DNA from: Hamadaea sp013361475
Lineage (GTDB): Bacteria > Actinomycetota > Actinomycetes > Mycobacteriales > Micromonosporaceae
NCBI RefSeq assembly: GCF_040654195.1
Contig: NZ_JBFAHM010000001.1
Span: 620,001-684,000, forward strand
Length of the DNA stretch: 64,000 bases
Direction: 5' to 3'
The notes under the pieces are model-generated. The model was given only the letters and a program-made list of their open reading frames with translations, made no database searches and was not told where the DNA came from. This document shows positions 8,854 to 15,834 of this stretch, one piece after another. A program made the translations under genes and the position numbers. How positions within the stretch are numbered: position 1 is the stretch's first letter; the number at the start of each line of letters is the position of its first letter.

Positions 8854-9624
8854 ATGCAAGCCGAGTATCCCGATATCCGATGGGACGGCCCGCCCGGCGC
8901 GTACAACTCGACGTCGTACCCGAAGCGGTACGTCGCGATCCACAACACGTCGAACGACGCTAGCGACACGGCCGAGGCGAACTACGCCGAGACCCGGCCG
9001 GACCACATCTCGTCGCACTACTACGTGGACGTCGACTCGATCACTCAGTCACTCCGCACTGAGTACGGCGCGAACCACGCGGGCAGCACGACCGGCAACC
9101 GCCACGCCATCGCGTACGAGATCACGGGCACCAACGGCAAGAGCCGCGCGTGGTGGCTCGCCAACGTCGCGTGGGCAGTCCTGGCGCGCCAGATCGCCCG
9201 CGACTGCCGCAAGTGGGGAATCCCCGCGCGGCTGCTCACGGTGGCTCAGATGCGCGACGGCAAGACCAAGGGCATCGTCACGCACGACCTCATGCGGCAG
9301 GCATGGGGCGGCACCACGCACACCGACCCCGGACCGGGGTTCCCAATCGATCACCTGCTCGCCCTGGTGCGGGCTGAACTGGAGGACGACATGCAGGCAG
9401 ACGAGCGGCAGTGGCTCCGTGACATCCACTACGCGCTGTTCACGGCGGACGCGGCGAACCGGCCGGCCGGCTCGGTTACGGGCAAGATCGAGGGTATCCG
9501 GGCGACGGCGCTCAAGCTCGCCAGCGCGCCGACCCCCGCGCCGTCCGAGCCGACCGTCACCGTCACGGACGAGCAGCTTGAGCGCGTGCTCCGGCGCGTG
9601 CTCGGCATGGCTCCGGCCGCGTGA
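8854..9624 (+). CDS. endolysin, N-acetylmuramoyl-L-alanine amidase (amidase_2)
   Basis: A 256-residue peptidoglycan amidase that cuts the bond between muramic acid and the stem peptide at lysis. Zinc ligands expected for the amidase_2 family are visible: H30 in VAIHNTSN, H156 in TTHTDPG, and D158. H144 in IVTHDLM is also conserved in the family. After the catalytic domain (about residues 1-175) there is a linker rich in Pro and Ala, and a short C-terminal helical segment (EQLERVLRRVLGM), perhaps for wall binding or dimerisation. GGAGGC lies before the ATG; no signal peptide is visible, so it needs the holins. Confidence 0.85.
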   Translation: MQAEYPDIRWDGPPGAYNSTSYPKRYVAIHNTSNDASDTAEANYAETRPDHISSHYYVDVDSITQSLRTEYGANHAGSTTGNRHAIAYEITGTNGKSRAWWLANVAWAVLARQIARDCRKWGIPARLLTVAQMRDGKTKGIVTHDLMRQAWGGTTHTDPGPGFPIDHLLALVRAELEDDMQADERQWLRDIHYALFTADAANRPAGSVTGKIEGIRATALKLASAPTPAPSEPTVTVTDEQLERVLRRVLGMAPAA

Positions 9625-9635
9625 CGTAGGCCCGA

Positions 9636-9881
9636 ATGGTCAGCAACGACGAGGCTACGGCCGTCATCCTCGCTCGGCTTGAAGGCAAGCTCGATGCTGC
9701 GATCTTGCAGCACGCCGTGATGCTGAGCGAGCACGGCCGTCGTCTCGACGACATCGAGCCGCGCCTTCGGGCGCAGGAACAACGCTCGGTCGTCACCCCG
9801 GCCGCTATGTGGATCGCCCTCGGCGTACTGGCGGCAATCGTGGCGGCCGTCGTCCCGTTCCTTGACCGTCTCTACTCCTGA
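9636..9881 (+). CDS. small membrane protein, XhlA-like holin candidate
   Basis: An 81-residue protein with an N-terminal amphipathic helix (EATAVILARLEGKLDAAILQ onward) and one C-terminal membrane segment (MWIALGVLAAIVAAVVPFL). This layout, coiled helix then single membrane anchor, matches XhlA-type proteins that act with a holin beside the endolysin. The start is ATG at 9636, a few bases after the endolysin stop. Function is inferred from topology and neighbourhood. Confidence 0.6.
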   Translation: MVSNDEATAVILARLEGKLDAAILQHAVMLSEHGRRLDDIEPRLRAQEQRSVVTPAAMWIALGVLAAIVAAVVPFLDRLYS

Positions 9882-9895
9882 AAGGACACCCGCCC

Positions 9896-10201
9896 TTGAC
9901 CAAGTCCCCGATCAGCCGCGCCGCCATCGTCGCGGGCGTGAGCGTCATCGTCTGGGCGCTCGCCCGCTTCGGCGTGGCGGTCCCGCCCGAGATCGCAGAC
10001 AACCTCACTGAGGTACTCGCCGTCGCCGCGCCACTCGTCTATGCCTTCTGGGAGTCCCGCCACCAGAAGGCCGCCCGCGCGAAGGCGGACACGCCCGTGA
10101 CCGAGGCGGCCCCCCGCCCGGCCGACGAGGCGGACACCCCTGCCGACCAGGCCGAAGGCGTCGAGGCGTCCGCCCGTGGCGGCTCCGCCCCGCCCGCCTG
10201 A
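9896..10201 (+). CDS. holin candidate
   Basis: A 101-residue protein with a TTG start and AAAGGA ribosome site. The N-terminal half holds two hydrophobic segments (AAIVAGVSVIVWALARFGVAV and VLAVAAPLVYAFW) separated by a short charged loop, consistent with a hairpin membrane holin. The C-terminal half is disordered and rich in Pro, Ala and Asp (PADEADTPADQAEG). As the second membrane protein after the endolysin it is the likelier pore former; the XhlA-like protein would be its partner. Confidence 0.6.
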   Translation: MTKSPISRAAIVAGVSVIVWALARFGVAVPPEIADNLTEVLAVAAPLVYAFWESRHQKAARAKADTPVTEAAPRPADEADTPADQAEGVEASARGGSAPPA

Positions 10202-10247
10202 CCTCCGTCCGTACCGCCCGCCACACCGCCACGCGCCCCGCCTTGTG

Positions 10248-10274
10248 CCCTCGCCGGCCGATGGCGGGGCTTTT
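10248..10274 (+). terminator. terminator at end of late operon
   Basis: CCCTCGCC (10248-10255) pairs with GGCGGGG (10263-10269) with a T-G wobble and is followed by CTTTT. It closes the lysis genes. The rest of the 10202-10441 gap holds the promoter described next. Confidence 0.65.
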
Positions 10275-10382
10275 GGCGTTTCCGGGGCGGAATGGTGGCG
10301 AACGCCTGGCGTGCCGTGGCGGGGCCGCCATCCCTCCGCCCGGCGTCGTGGCGGGAGTCAGGCGGGAGCGTGGCGGAGCGAC

Positions 10383-10424
10383 TTGCGCAAGGCGACTAGC
10401 GCACCTATGCTGAGCGTGTAAACG
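10383..10424 (+). promoter_or_regulatory. class A promoter with operator and +1 box
   Basis: TTGCGC (10383-10388), a 17-base spacer and TATGCT (10406-10411) form a good sigma70-type promoter. The inverted repeat GCGCAAG-GCGA-CTAGCGC (10385-10402) covers the -35 and spacer. GCGTGTAAACG (10414-10424) sits at the expected transcription start. This is the first early promoter after the late genes. Confidence 0.75.
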
Positions 10425-10441
10425 ACAGACAGGAGAGACCA

Positions 10442-10621
10442 ATGACCGCCGCTGACCTTCACGCCAACGGGATTCACACCCAGTGCAAGACCAAGCGGAC
10501 GAAGACGGGGGATGGCTCGCACCGCGATTGCCCGCGCGCCGGGAAGGTCGAGCGCTACCACGGCCACGACTTCGACGGTCCGCTCTGGGCCGCGTGCGGT
10601 TGCGAGGAGTTCGCCGACTGA
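10442..10621 (+). CDS. small cysteine- and histidine-rich protein
   Basis: A 59-residue protein starting MTAADLHANGIHTQCK and ending WAACGCEEFAD. The cysteines (one near residue 16, one in HRDCPR, two in ACGCEE) and several histidines suggest a small zinc-binding fold. AGGAGAG lies before the ATG. It has its own class A promoter and its own terminator, so it is a monocistronic early gene. I do not recognise a family; a transcription or host-takeover role is possible but not shown. Confidence 0.7.
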   Translation: MTAADLHANGIHTQCKTKRTKTGDGSHRDCPRAGKVERYHGHDFDGPLWAACGCEEFAD

Positions 10622-10633
10622 CGCTCGATCCAT

Positions 10634-10663
10634 CAACCCCCGGCATCGCGCCGGGGGTTTTTC
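10634..10663 (+). terminator. strong rho-independent terminator
   Basis: AACCCCCGGC and GCCGGGGGTT pair perfectly around a 5-base loop and are followed by TTT. It isolates the small early gene from the class B site that follows. Confidence 0.85.
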
Positions 10664-10674
10664 GCGTCTGGGCT

Positions 10675-10704
10675 GAACACCCCCGCCCACCGTGGCGCAT
10701 AGGC
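10675..10704 (+). promoter_or_regulatory. class B promoter-like repeat, copy 1
   Basis: GAAC (10675-10678), 17 bases, CGCATAGG (10696-10703). The CTGG/GTGG before CGC is part of the conserved core. The next gene starts 35 bases downstream. It is one of six copies in the prophage. Confidence 0.75.
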
Positions 10705-10738
10705 ACTGCGACCAACTCACCTATCGGGAGGCTGTCCA

Positions 10739-11113
10739 GTGACCCCGTTAACCCTGAAGATCGGCCAGCGCGTGAAGCTCATCCCCGCGCTCGGCGGTGG
10801 TACCGCCACGCTGAAGGCCCCGTTCATCGACGCCTACGGGCTGTGGCAAGTCACGCTGTCGGACGGCGCGGAAGTCATCCTCAGCAACCACGGCATGCGC
10901 CCGTTCGCACCGGAGTGGCGACCGGGTGACGTGGTGGTCGTCCGTTACCACCCGTCATCCCGTCCGTACACCTACGTCCGTGCGGAGGACAACTGGCCGA
11001 CTTCGCGTGTGCCGAAGACCGACGCGCAGGTTGACGCGCTCTACGCAGCGGGCAAGGTAACCCCGGTCCTTCAGGCCGGCGGCGAGCCGTTCGATTCGCG
11101 GCGGCTCGGGTGA
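10739..11113 (+). CDS. hypothetical phage protein, beta-rich
   Basis: A 124-residue protein with a GTG start and CGGGAGG ribosome site. The sequence alternates short beta segments (LKIGQRVKLIPALGGGTATL, LWQVTLSDGAEVIL, PGDVVVVRYHPS), resembling a small SH3-like or Tudor-like barrel. No catalytic motif is visible. First gene of a block driven by class B copy 1, overlapping the next gene by a GTGA junction. I do not recognise a family. Confidence 0.65.
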   Translation: MTPLTLKIGQRVKLIPALGGGTATLKAPFIDAYGLWQVTLSDGAEVILSNHGMRPFAPEWRPGDVVVVRYHPSSRPYTYVRAEDNWPTSRVPKTDAQVDALYAAGKVTPVLQAGGEPFDSRRLG

Positions 11114-11409
11114 TCGATTTCCGCAGCACAGTCCGCATGGCGCTCGGTCTCGAAGAGGGCTACATCCTCGATTGGCGGCGTCTCGGGTGCCAGTACGTCA
11201 ATCACCGCGTCGCTGACCTGTTGCCGTGCCCGGCCCGCGAGGCGCGCTGGCAATGCGAGGTGATCGGCCCGCACACACGCCATCGCTGGTCAAACCACCT
11301 GATCGTGCACGAGCGGCTCGGCAACGGCTACCGCTGCTCGGCGATCGGCGATGGCGATTGGTTTTTCAAGCCGGACGCGCCCCGGCCGACGCCCCTGCAC
11401 ATGGTCTGA
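11110..11409 (+). CDS. hypothetical phage protein
   Basis: A 99-residue protein, GTG start overlapping the upstream stop. It has three cysteines (GCQYVN, LLPCPA, WQCEVIG) and a run of His and Trp (GPHTRHRWSNHLIVHE), which could bind a metal, but the spacing matches no motif I know. It lies in the class B copy 1 operon before the dNMP kinase gene. Function unknown. Confidence 0.6.
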   Translation: MIDFRSTVRMALGLEEGYILDWRRLGCQYVNHRVADLLPCPAREARWQCEVIGPHTRHRWSNHLIVHERLGNGYRCSAIGDGDWFFKPDAPRPTPLHMV

Positions 11410-11416
11410 GGTGAAT

Positions 11417-11764
11417 ATGAGCGACCTTCCCGATGACGCGGAGATCTTCGTACGCGTCAAAGACCTGCGGGGCCTCTTCGATCGACTCGTCGACTCAATG
11501 GACTTCGGCTCGGGCTTCCTCGACATCGAGGACGTCGAGACGTTACGGCGTGTCGCCGTGGTCCTAGGCGTCGACCCAATGGCCGCAACGCCGAGTGAGT
11601 TCGCGGCGGGGTACAGGCACGAGTTCCGGGCGCAAGACCTGATCAGCGAGGAGCGCTACACGCGTTTCTGGGACCCGGCGCGGCTAGCGGCTGAGAACAC
11701 CCGTCGTGCAGGGACGTGCCGCACCTGCTCGCGCGGAAAGGATGCGGACTGCCATGGGGACTAA
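11417..11764 (+). CDS. hypothetical phage protein with C-terminal CxxC
   Basis: A 115-residue acidic protein starting MSDLPDDAEIFVRVKDLRGL. It is mostly helical and ends with CRTCSRGKDADCHGD, a possible zinc knuckle. GAGGTG precedes the ATG at 11417; a GTG six bases upstream is also possible. The gene overlaps the dNMP kinase gene by 11 bases, which suggests coupled translation. No family recognised. Confidence 0.6.
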   Translation: MSDLPDDAEIFVRVKDLRGLFDRLVDSMDFGSGFLDIEDVETLRRVAVVLGVDPMAATPSEFAAGYRHEFRAQDLISEERYTRFWDPARLAAENTRRAGTCRTCSRGKDADCHGD

Positions 11765-12332
11765 GCTCATCGGCCTCATCGGCCGCAAGCGCGTCGGCAA
11801 GGACACCGTCGCGGCCCGGCTCGTCGAGGCGCACGGCTTCACGCGGTACGCCTTCGCGGACAACGTCCGGGCCGCCGCGCTCGCACTAGACCCGATCGTC
11901 GGCGAGAGCGAGGACTATGACGCCGATGTCGGCATGTGGACCTATCCGGGGCTACGGCTGTCCGAGCTGGTCGAGGTCGACGGTTGGGAACTGGCGAAGG
12001 CACACCCCGAAGTCCGCCGCGTCCTTCAGCACTTCGGCTCGGAGGTCATCCGAAAGCTCGACGAGGAGTTTTGGGTGCGCCCGGTCGTTGCTGCGATCGA
12101 GCAGAGCGGCACGCCCGCTGTGGTGACGGATGTCCGATTCCCGAATGAAGCGGCAGCTATCGAGCGCCTCGGCGGCCGTCTCGTCCGCGTCACCCGCCCG
12201 GGGCTAGATGAATCGGACAATCACGTCAGCGAGACCGCACTGCTCGGCTATCCGGTATGGTCCGCTATCATCAATTCATCGACAGTGGACGTCTTACACA
12301 AAGACGTCGATAAACTCTCTGAGCTGCTGTAA
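11754..12332 (+). CDS. deoxynucleoside monophosphate kinase
   Basis: A 192-residue P-loop kinase that should phosphorylate dNMPs to supply phage DNA synthesis. The Walker A motif GRKRVGKDT lies at residues 10-18. The region VLQHFGSEVIRKLDEEFWV and TDVRFPNEAAAIERLGGRLV matches the phage dNMP kinase family (T4 gp1-like and actinophage relatives); phiC31 also carries such a gene. The ATG at 11754 overlaps the upstream gene. A terminator follows, ending the class B copy 1 operon. Confidence 0.85.
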   Translation: MGTKLIGLIGRKRVGKDTVAARLVEAHGFTRYAFADNVRAAALALDPIVGESEDYDADVGMWTYPGLRLSELVEVDGWELAKAHPEVRRVLQHFGSEVIRKLDEEFWVRPVVAAIEQSGTPAVVTDVRFPNEAAAIERLGGRLVRVTRPGLDESDNHVSETALLGYPVWSAIINSSTVDVLHKDVDKLSELL

Positions 12333-12343
12333 CGAAGATCACT

Positions 12344-12386
12344 AGCCCCCGTGACCTGGCATTCCCAGATCGCGGGGGCTCTTTGT
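12344..12386 (+). terminator. terminator after dNMP kinase
   Basis: AGCCCCCG (12344-12351) pairs with CGGGGGCT (12373-12380), followed by CTTTGTG. Loop of about 21 bases. Confidence 0.7.
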
Positions 12387-12434
12387 GTTTGGTCCGATCA
12401 TGTGGTCTCATAGGGTCGACATCCGCTTACCGAC

Positions 12435-12461
12435 TTGCGCATTAAGCCTGATCAGTATCTC
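12435..12461 (+). promoter_or_regulatory. possible class A-like promoter without operator
   Basis: TTACCGACTTGCGCA upstream of this gene is shared word for word with the promoter at 25349. TTGCGC (12435-12440) is followed after 15 bases by TATCTC. The right operator half CTAGCGC is absent and the spacer is short, so this may be a weak or differently controlled promoter. Confidence 0.4.
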
Positions 12462-12477
12462 CGACGGAAGGCGACCT

Positions 12478-13065
12478 ATGCCCAGCACGACGAAGGCCAG
12501 CCTCAGTAAGGAGCTGGTCGCGACCCTGCGCAGGCTAAGGAACGCGGCGACTGATGCCCAGCGAACGGACCTCCTTAAGGAAACAGCCCGGCTGACGGTC
12601 GACCTGCGAGAGTTCTTCCTGACCGACTCGGGCGAGCCGGACTGGGCTGCACGTACATGGGCTTATCGCGATTACCTGCGCGAGCGTTACATCGAGGCCG
12701 GCTATCCAATCGACGAGGCTAAGACGACGCAGGCTGCAGTGAGGTATCACGTGTCGGGGTACATCCGCACCAAACTGGCGTCTGACCAGGTAGCGGATCT
12801 CGGCCTGGCCTCTGGCACCTTCAATGACCGCAAGCGCGAGGTACGCACCGCGCAGAGCGAGCTACTCAAGGTGGCCCTCACACCGCCTGAGCATGCCAGC
12901 GCGGCGGACGAGAGCCGTGCCATTGCTGGCGCGCTGCTTGTCCTTGAGCGTGTCAACCCTGCGAACTTTGCCGACCTTTCGACGCGACAGCGTGCCAACG
13001 TCCGCGTCGTGCTCGACAAGATCCGCGACCGCGCGGGCGAGCTACGGGACGGCCTGGGGGAGTAG
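12478..13065 (+). CDS. hypothetical phage protein, possible DNA-binding
   Basis: A 195-residue, largely helical protein. The N-terminal half is charged (KELVATLRRLRNAATDAQRT); a central stretch (TQAAVRYHVSGYIRTKLASD then QVADLGLASGTFNDRKREVR) looks like a helix-turn-helix region, but I cannot name the family. It stands alone between a terminator and the candidate origin, under a class A-like promoter. It could be a regulator (even the missing repressor) or an origin-binding protein. The ATG at 12478 was preferred over an in-frame ATG at 12385 that overlaps the terminator tail. Confidence 0.6.
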   Translation: MPSTTKASLSKELVATLRRLRNAATDAQRTDLLKETARLTVDLREFFLTDSGEPDWAARTWAYRDYLRERYIEAGYPIDEAKTTQAAVRYHVSGYIRTKLASDQVADLGLASGTFNDRKREVRTAQSELLKVALTPPEHASAADESRAIAGALLVLERVNPANFADLSTRQRANVRVVLDKIRDRAGELRDGLGE

Positions 13066-13085
13066 CGCGGGGCCGGGCGCGGGTG

Positions 13086-13194
13086 ATGACAGAAGTGACG
13101 TATTTTCTGTCATTCCTTATCCAGCCTTAAGAGTCTCCTCCTCCTCCTCTTATATCTCGATAGAGAGTGACGCCTTCTACGTCATTTCTGTCAC
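13086..13194. other. candidate phage replication origin region
   Basis: Between two genes lies an unusually A+T-rich stretch. It starts with a perfect inverted repeat, ATGACAGAA (13086-13094) and TTCTGTCAT (13105-13113). A related word ACGT-N-ATTTCTGTCAC ends at 13194, with GTGAC arms at 13167 and 13190. Between them are a CT-rich tract with CTC repeats and TTATATCTCGATAGAGAG, a plausible unwinding element. Exonuclease, primase and polymerase genes follow. The function is inferred from composition and place. Confidence 0.45.
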
Positions 13195-13237
13195 TGCCGT
13201 AGCGCCCTCGCCTCGTCGCGCCGGGCGCTAGCTGCGT

Positions 13238-13267
13238 GAACAGCTAACCCCCTCCTGGCGCATAGGC
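13238..13267 (+). promoter_or_regulatory. class B promoter-like repeat, copy 2
   Basis: GAAC (13238-13241), 17 bases, CGCATAGG (13259-13266). The exonuclease gene starts about 40 bases downstream. Confidence 0.75.
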
Positions 13268-13305
13268 CGGACGTACTGACGTGCGTCCGAAGGGGGCCTT
13301 GCGCC

Positions 13306-14127
13306 TTGACCACACCGAAGATCAGCACCATCAGTAGGGGCGGCTCGCGCTTCTACGTCCATCCCGGCGACGGGGCCGTGAAGTCTCCCGGCGTTACCTC
13401 GATCATCGACATGCTTCCGAAGGGCTTCCTCGGCCCGTGGAACGCGAAGGTTGTCGCCGAGCACGCCGTGAACAACCTCGGCGAGATCGTCGGCCTGACC
13501 CTACGCAACGGCCCGGCCGGCGCGGTCGACTTCCTGAAGGGCGCGCCGCGCCGCGACACCGCGCAGGCGGCCGACATCGGCTCGCAGGCGCACGACCTCT
13601 TCGAGCGGATGGCGCTAGGTGAGACCATCACCCGCGTTCACCCGGACCTGAAGGGGTTTGTCGACGCCTTCGGCCAGTTCCTCAAGGAGTTCTCGCCCGA
13701 GTTCATCCACATGGAAGAGACCGTATGGTCCGAGACTCACGACTACGCGGGCTCGTTCGACGCCTTCGCGATCATCGACGGTCAGCGGGTGTGGATCGAC
13801 TACAAGACCACCCGCTCGGGCATCCATGAGGAGGTCGGGCTTCAGCTCGCCGCGTACCGGCACGCCGAGTACATCATCCGGCCGGACGGCTCGCGCGTAC
13901 CGATGCCCGGCGCTGAGGGCGGCGCGGTGCTGTGGATTCCCAACGGGCACCCCGAAGACTGGCAGCTCGTTCCGATTCGCTGTGACGAGGAGACCTTCAG
14001 CTACTTCCTTCACCTGCGCGAGATCTTCCGCTACGAGAAGGAATTCAAGCCCTCGATCATCGGGAAGCCGCTGAACAAGCAAGCCTCCGCCCCGAAGGTC
14101 CGCCCGACCATTCGGCGGGCCGCATGA
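13306..14127 (+). CDS. PD-(D/E)XK exonuclease, Cas4/RecB-like
   Basis: A 273-residue nuclease probably used in phage recombination or DNA processing. The RecB-type nuclease core is visible: HDLFERM (helix with early His), then ETVWSETHDYAGSFDAFAII, then VWIDYKTTRSG (motif D-x-K) and LQLAAYRHAEY (QxxxY). This order, H..D..DxK..QxxxY, is that of the Cas4/RecB family. TTG start with AGGGGG upstream. It is the first gene after class B copy 2 and overlaps the next by four bases. Confidence 0.8.
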   Translation: MTTPKISTISRGGSRFYVHPGDGAVKSPGVTSIIDMLPKGFLGPWNAKVVAEHAVNNLGEIVGLTLRNGPAGAVDFLKGAPRRDTAQAADIGSQAHDLFERMALGETITRVHPDLKGFVDAFGQFLKEFSPEFIHMEETVWSETHDYAGSFDAFAIIDGQRVWIDYKTTRSGIHEEVGLQLAAYRHAEYIIRPDGSRVPMPGAEGGAVLWIPNGHPEDWQLVPIRCDEETFSYFLHLREIFRYEKEFKPSIIGKPLNKQASAPKVRPTIRRAA

Positions 14128-14498
14128 TCGAACGTGCACCTCGCGATGACGTGATGTGGCTCGCCGGTCTCCTCGAAGGTGAGGGCACCTTCGACCTTCA
14201 CCGAGGCCGCTATCCGCGCGTGCGCGTCGAGATGGTCGACCGGGACGTGATCGGGCGCGCGGCGACGCTGCTCGGCACGTCCGTCCGCGTGACGCTCAAG
14301 CGCAAGCCGTTCAAATCGACCTGGCACGCCGAGGTCTCGGGTACCCGCGCCGAGGCCGTCATGCGCGCACTCCTGCCACACATGGGCGCTCGCCGATCGG
14401 CGCGCATCGCCGAGGTTCTCGGCCACGCCCCGAACACCGACAAGTCCGCCCCGGCGATCTCCCGGCCGCCCGGCCTGCCGATGGGAGCGCCAACGTGA
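14124..14498 (+). CDS. LAGLIDADG-like protein, single motif
   Basis: A 124-residue protein with WLAGLLEGEGTFDLHRG near residue 12, the LAGLIDADG-type helix with acidic residues. The rest (RVRVEMVDRDVIGRAATLLG then WHAEVSGTRAEAVMRALLP) follows the alpha-beta pattern of these domains. Single-motif forms dimerise to cut DNA; related free-standing proteins are common in actinophages and may be homing endonucleases or reduced DNA-binding descendants. It sits inside the exonuclease operon with an ATGA overlap, with no intron or intein visible nearby. Confidence 0.7.
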   Translation: MIERAPRDDVMWLAGLLEGEGTFDLHRGRYPRVRVEMVDRDVIGRAATLLGTSVRVTLKRKPFKSTWHAEVSGTRAEAVMRALLPHMGARRSARIAEVLGHAPNTDKSAPAISRPPGLPMGAPT

Positions 14499-14680
14499 TC
14501 CGCATCCCTGCACACTGGGTGTTTCGCTGGCTGAGTCGCCCGCGTCCTGCGTCGGCGTACTTCCGGACGACCTCCGTTCGCGGCGCGCACGCGGCGACCT
14601 TCCGTCGTGTCCTCCGCGTCGGTCCGTGGGGGCTTTACGCCGTGCGCTACCGACCGGGTCCGCCGCCCCGACGCGGCTGA
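14495..14680 (+). CDS. small basic protein
   Basis: A 61-residue protein rich in Arg and aromatic residues (WVFRWLSRPRPASAYFRTTS). The GTG start overlaps the upstream stop and the next class B site begins at its stop codon. It could bind nucleic acid. No family recognised; the tight overlap and the matching end at the promoter make a real gene likely. Confidence 0.5.
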   Translation: MIRIPAHWVFRWLSRPRPASAYFRTTSVRGAHAATFRRVLRVGPWGLYAVRYRPGPPPRRG

Positions 14681-14708
14681 ACACCTTCCGCCCTCCTGGC
14701 GCATAGGC
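14679..14708 (+). promoter_or_regulatory. class B promoter-like repeat, copy 3
   Basis: GAAC (14679-14682), 17 bases, CGCATAGG (14700-14707). The following leader is about 95 bases and contains a GCCGCG...CGCGGC inverted repeat around TTTAAA (about 14742-14765). Confidence 0.75.
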
Positions 14709-14805
14709 ACCTTGACCCCACCATGCGGGACCGCGCTTTCAACGCCGCGCGGTTTAAACGACGCGGCTTAGCAGCGCGCCCGCGACTCTCGAAGGAGATC
14801 GCTCT

Positions 14806-15519
14806 TTGTCTTCCGCACTTCGCATCTTCGAGACGGACCCCGAGGCCGCGCCGAAGCCCCGCTTCGCTGACGACCTGGTCGGCCGGTTCCGCTCGGGCTA
14901 CCAGATCAACAACCGTCCGGCCACGCTCGAAGCGTGGCGGATCACGACCGGCGACCCGGACGTGGCGCACATCGTCAACACCCGATTCGGAGGCAAGGGC
15001 GCGCAGGAGTGGGAGACGCAGGGTGAGGACAAGCTCGAAGTCTTCACCACCGCGCCGAAGATCAAGGTGATCCTCGACGGCCCCTCGGCGATCCGTCAGG
15101 AAATGGTCCTCTGGGGCCGGGCCGGCGCGATCCGCAAGTGCGACGGCGTTGAGCAGACCCTCGACGAGGCGGCCGGTCAGCCGTGCGCGTGCCCGTCGAC
15201 CTTCGCCGAGCGCAAGGACGCGGCGAAGAAGGGTACCGGCTGCCAGCCCTCGATCACGGTCTACTTCCGGTTGGCCGATGACCCCGAGCTGGGCCGCTTC
15301 AAGTTCGCGTCCGGCTCGTGGTCGCTCGTGAAGGATCTCGTCGGCGTGATGGCGAAGCTCGACCAGTACGACGGCCCGGTCACCGCGTGGTTGAAGCTGG
15401 AGCGGGTCGAGCCGAAGAGCCCGACCGGCCGAAGCTTCGTGAAGCCGGTCATCGAAATCGTCGGCCGCTACACCGAGGCCGTCAGCGCTCGCTTCGAGAA
15501 CGACGAGCCTCCCTTCTGA
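14806..15519 (+). CDS. phiC31 Gp3-like protein, recombination directionality factor candidate
   Basis: A 237-residue protein opening with LRIFETDPEAAPKPRFADDL, then VGRFRSGYQINNRPATLEAW and LEVFTTAPKIKVILDGPSAI. I recognise this as the pattern of the Gp3 family of phiC31-type phages, whose member in phiC31 is the directionality factor that makes the serine integrase excise; this is recall, not a search. Cysteines near residues 108, 125, 127 and 146 suggest a zinc site. The C-terminus FENDEPPF resembles the acidic tip of single-strand binding proteins, so a DNA-replication role is also possible. TTG start with GAAGGAG. Confidence 0.6.
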   Translation: MSSALRIFETDPEAAPKPRFADDLVGRFRSGYQINNRPATLEAWRITTGDPDVAHIVNTRFGGKGAQEWETQGEDKLEVFTTAPKIKVILDGPSAIRQEMVLWGRAGAIRKCDGVEQTLDEAAGQPCACPSTFAERKDAAKKGTGCQPSITVYFRLADDPELGRFKFASGSWSLVKDLVGVMAKLDQYDGPVTAWLKLERVEPKSPTGRSFVKPVIEIVGRYTEAVSARFENDEPPF

Positions 15520-15526
15520 TCAAGTC

Positions 15527-15544
15527 GCGCTAGTCGCCTAGCTC
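15527..15544. promoter_or_regulatory. isolated operator-like inverted repeat
   Basis: GCGCTAG-TCGC-CTAGCTC, one base from a perfect copy of the class A operator, lies 7 bases after the Gp3-like gene with no promoter attached. It could act as a roadblock site. Confidence 0.55.
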
Positions 15545-15550
15545 ACCTCC

Positions 15551-15590
15551 GGCCCCGGTTCCCGCGTAGTCCGCAGGGGCCGGGGCCTTC
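15551..15590 (+). terminator. hairpin, probable terminator
   Basis: GGCCCCGG (15551-15558) and CCGGGGCC (15580-15587) form an eight-base stem followed by TTC. The T run is weak. Confidence 0.5.
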
Positions 15591-15606
15591 GACGTTTGGA
15601 GATCGA

Positions 15607-15834
15607 ATGAGCCACCGTAAGCGCGCCTACGTCGGACCGAACGCGCCGATGTACCGGGCCGCGTCGTACGCCGAAGACGACGGCCATCTTGTCCGCACGA
15701 CCGGGCCGTATTCCACACAGGGTGCGGCCACGCGTTCCCGCGGTCGCATTGCCGGGCGCAACGTCGTCGTGCGTGTCGAGACGTGCTCGCCGGAGTGGTC
15801 AGCCGTTCCCGGCACGGAGGTCGGGGCCGCATGA
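15607..15834 (+). CDS. small hypothetical phage protein
   Basis: A 75-residue protein starting MSHRKRAYVGPNAPMYRAAS. The N-terminus is basic; the middle (YSTQGAATRSRGRIAGRNVV) is a short beta-hairpin pattern. TTTGGAG lies upstream of the ATG, and the stop overlaps the next ATG. Function unknown; it belongs to a short cluster leading to the resolvase-like gene. Confidence 0.6.
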   Translation: MSHRKRAYVGPNAPMYRAASYAEDDGHLVRTTGPYSTQGAATRSRGRIAGRNVVVRVETCSPEWSAVPGTEVGAA

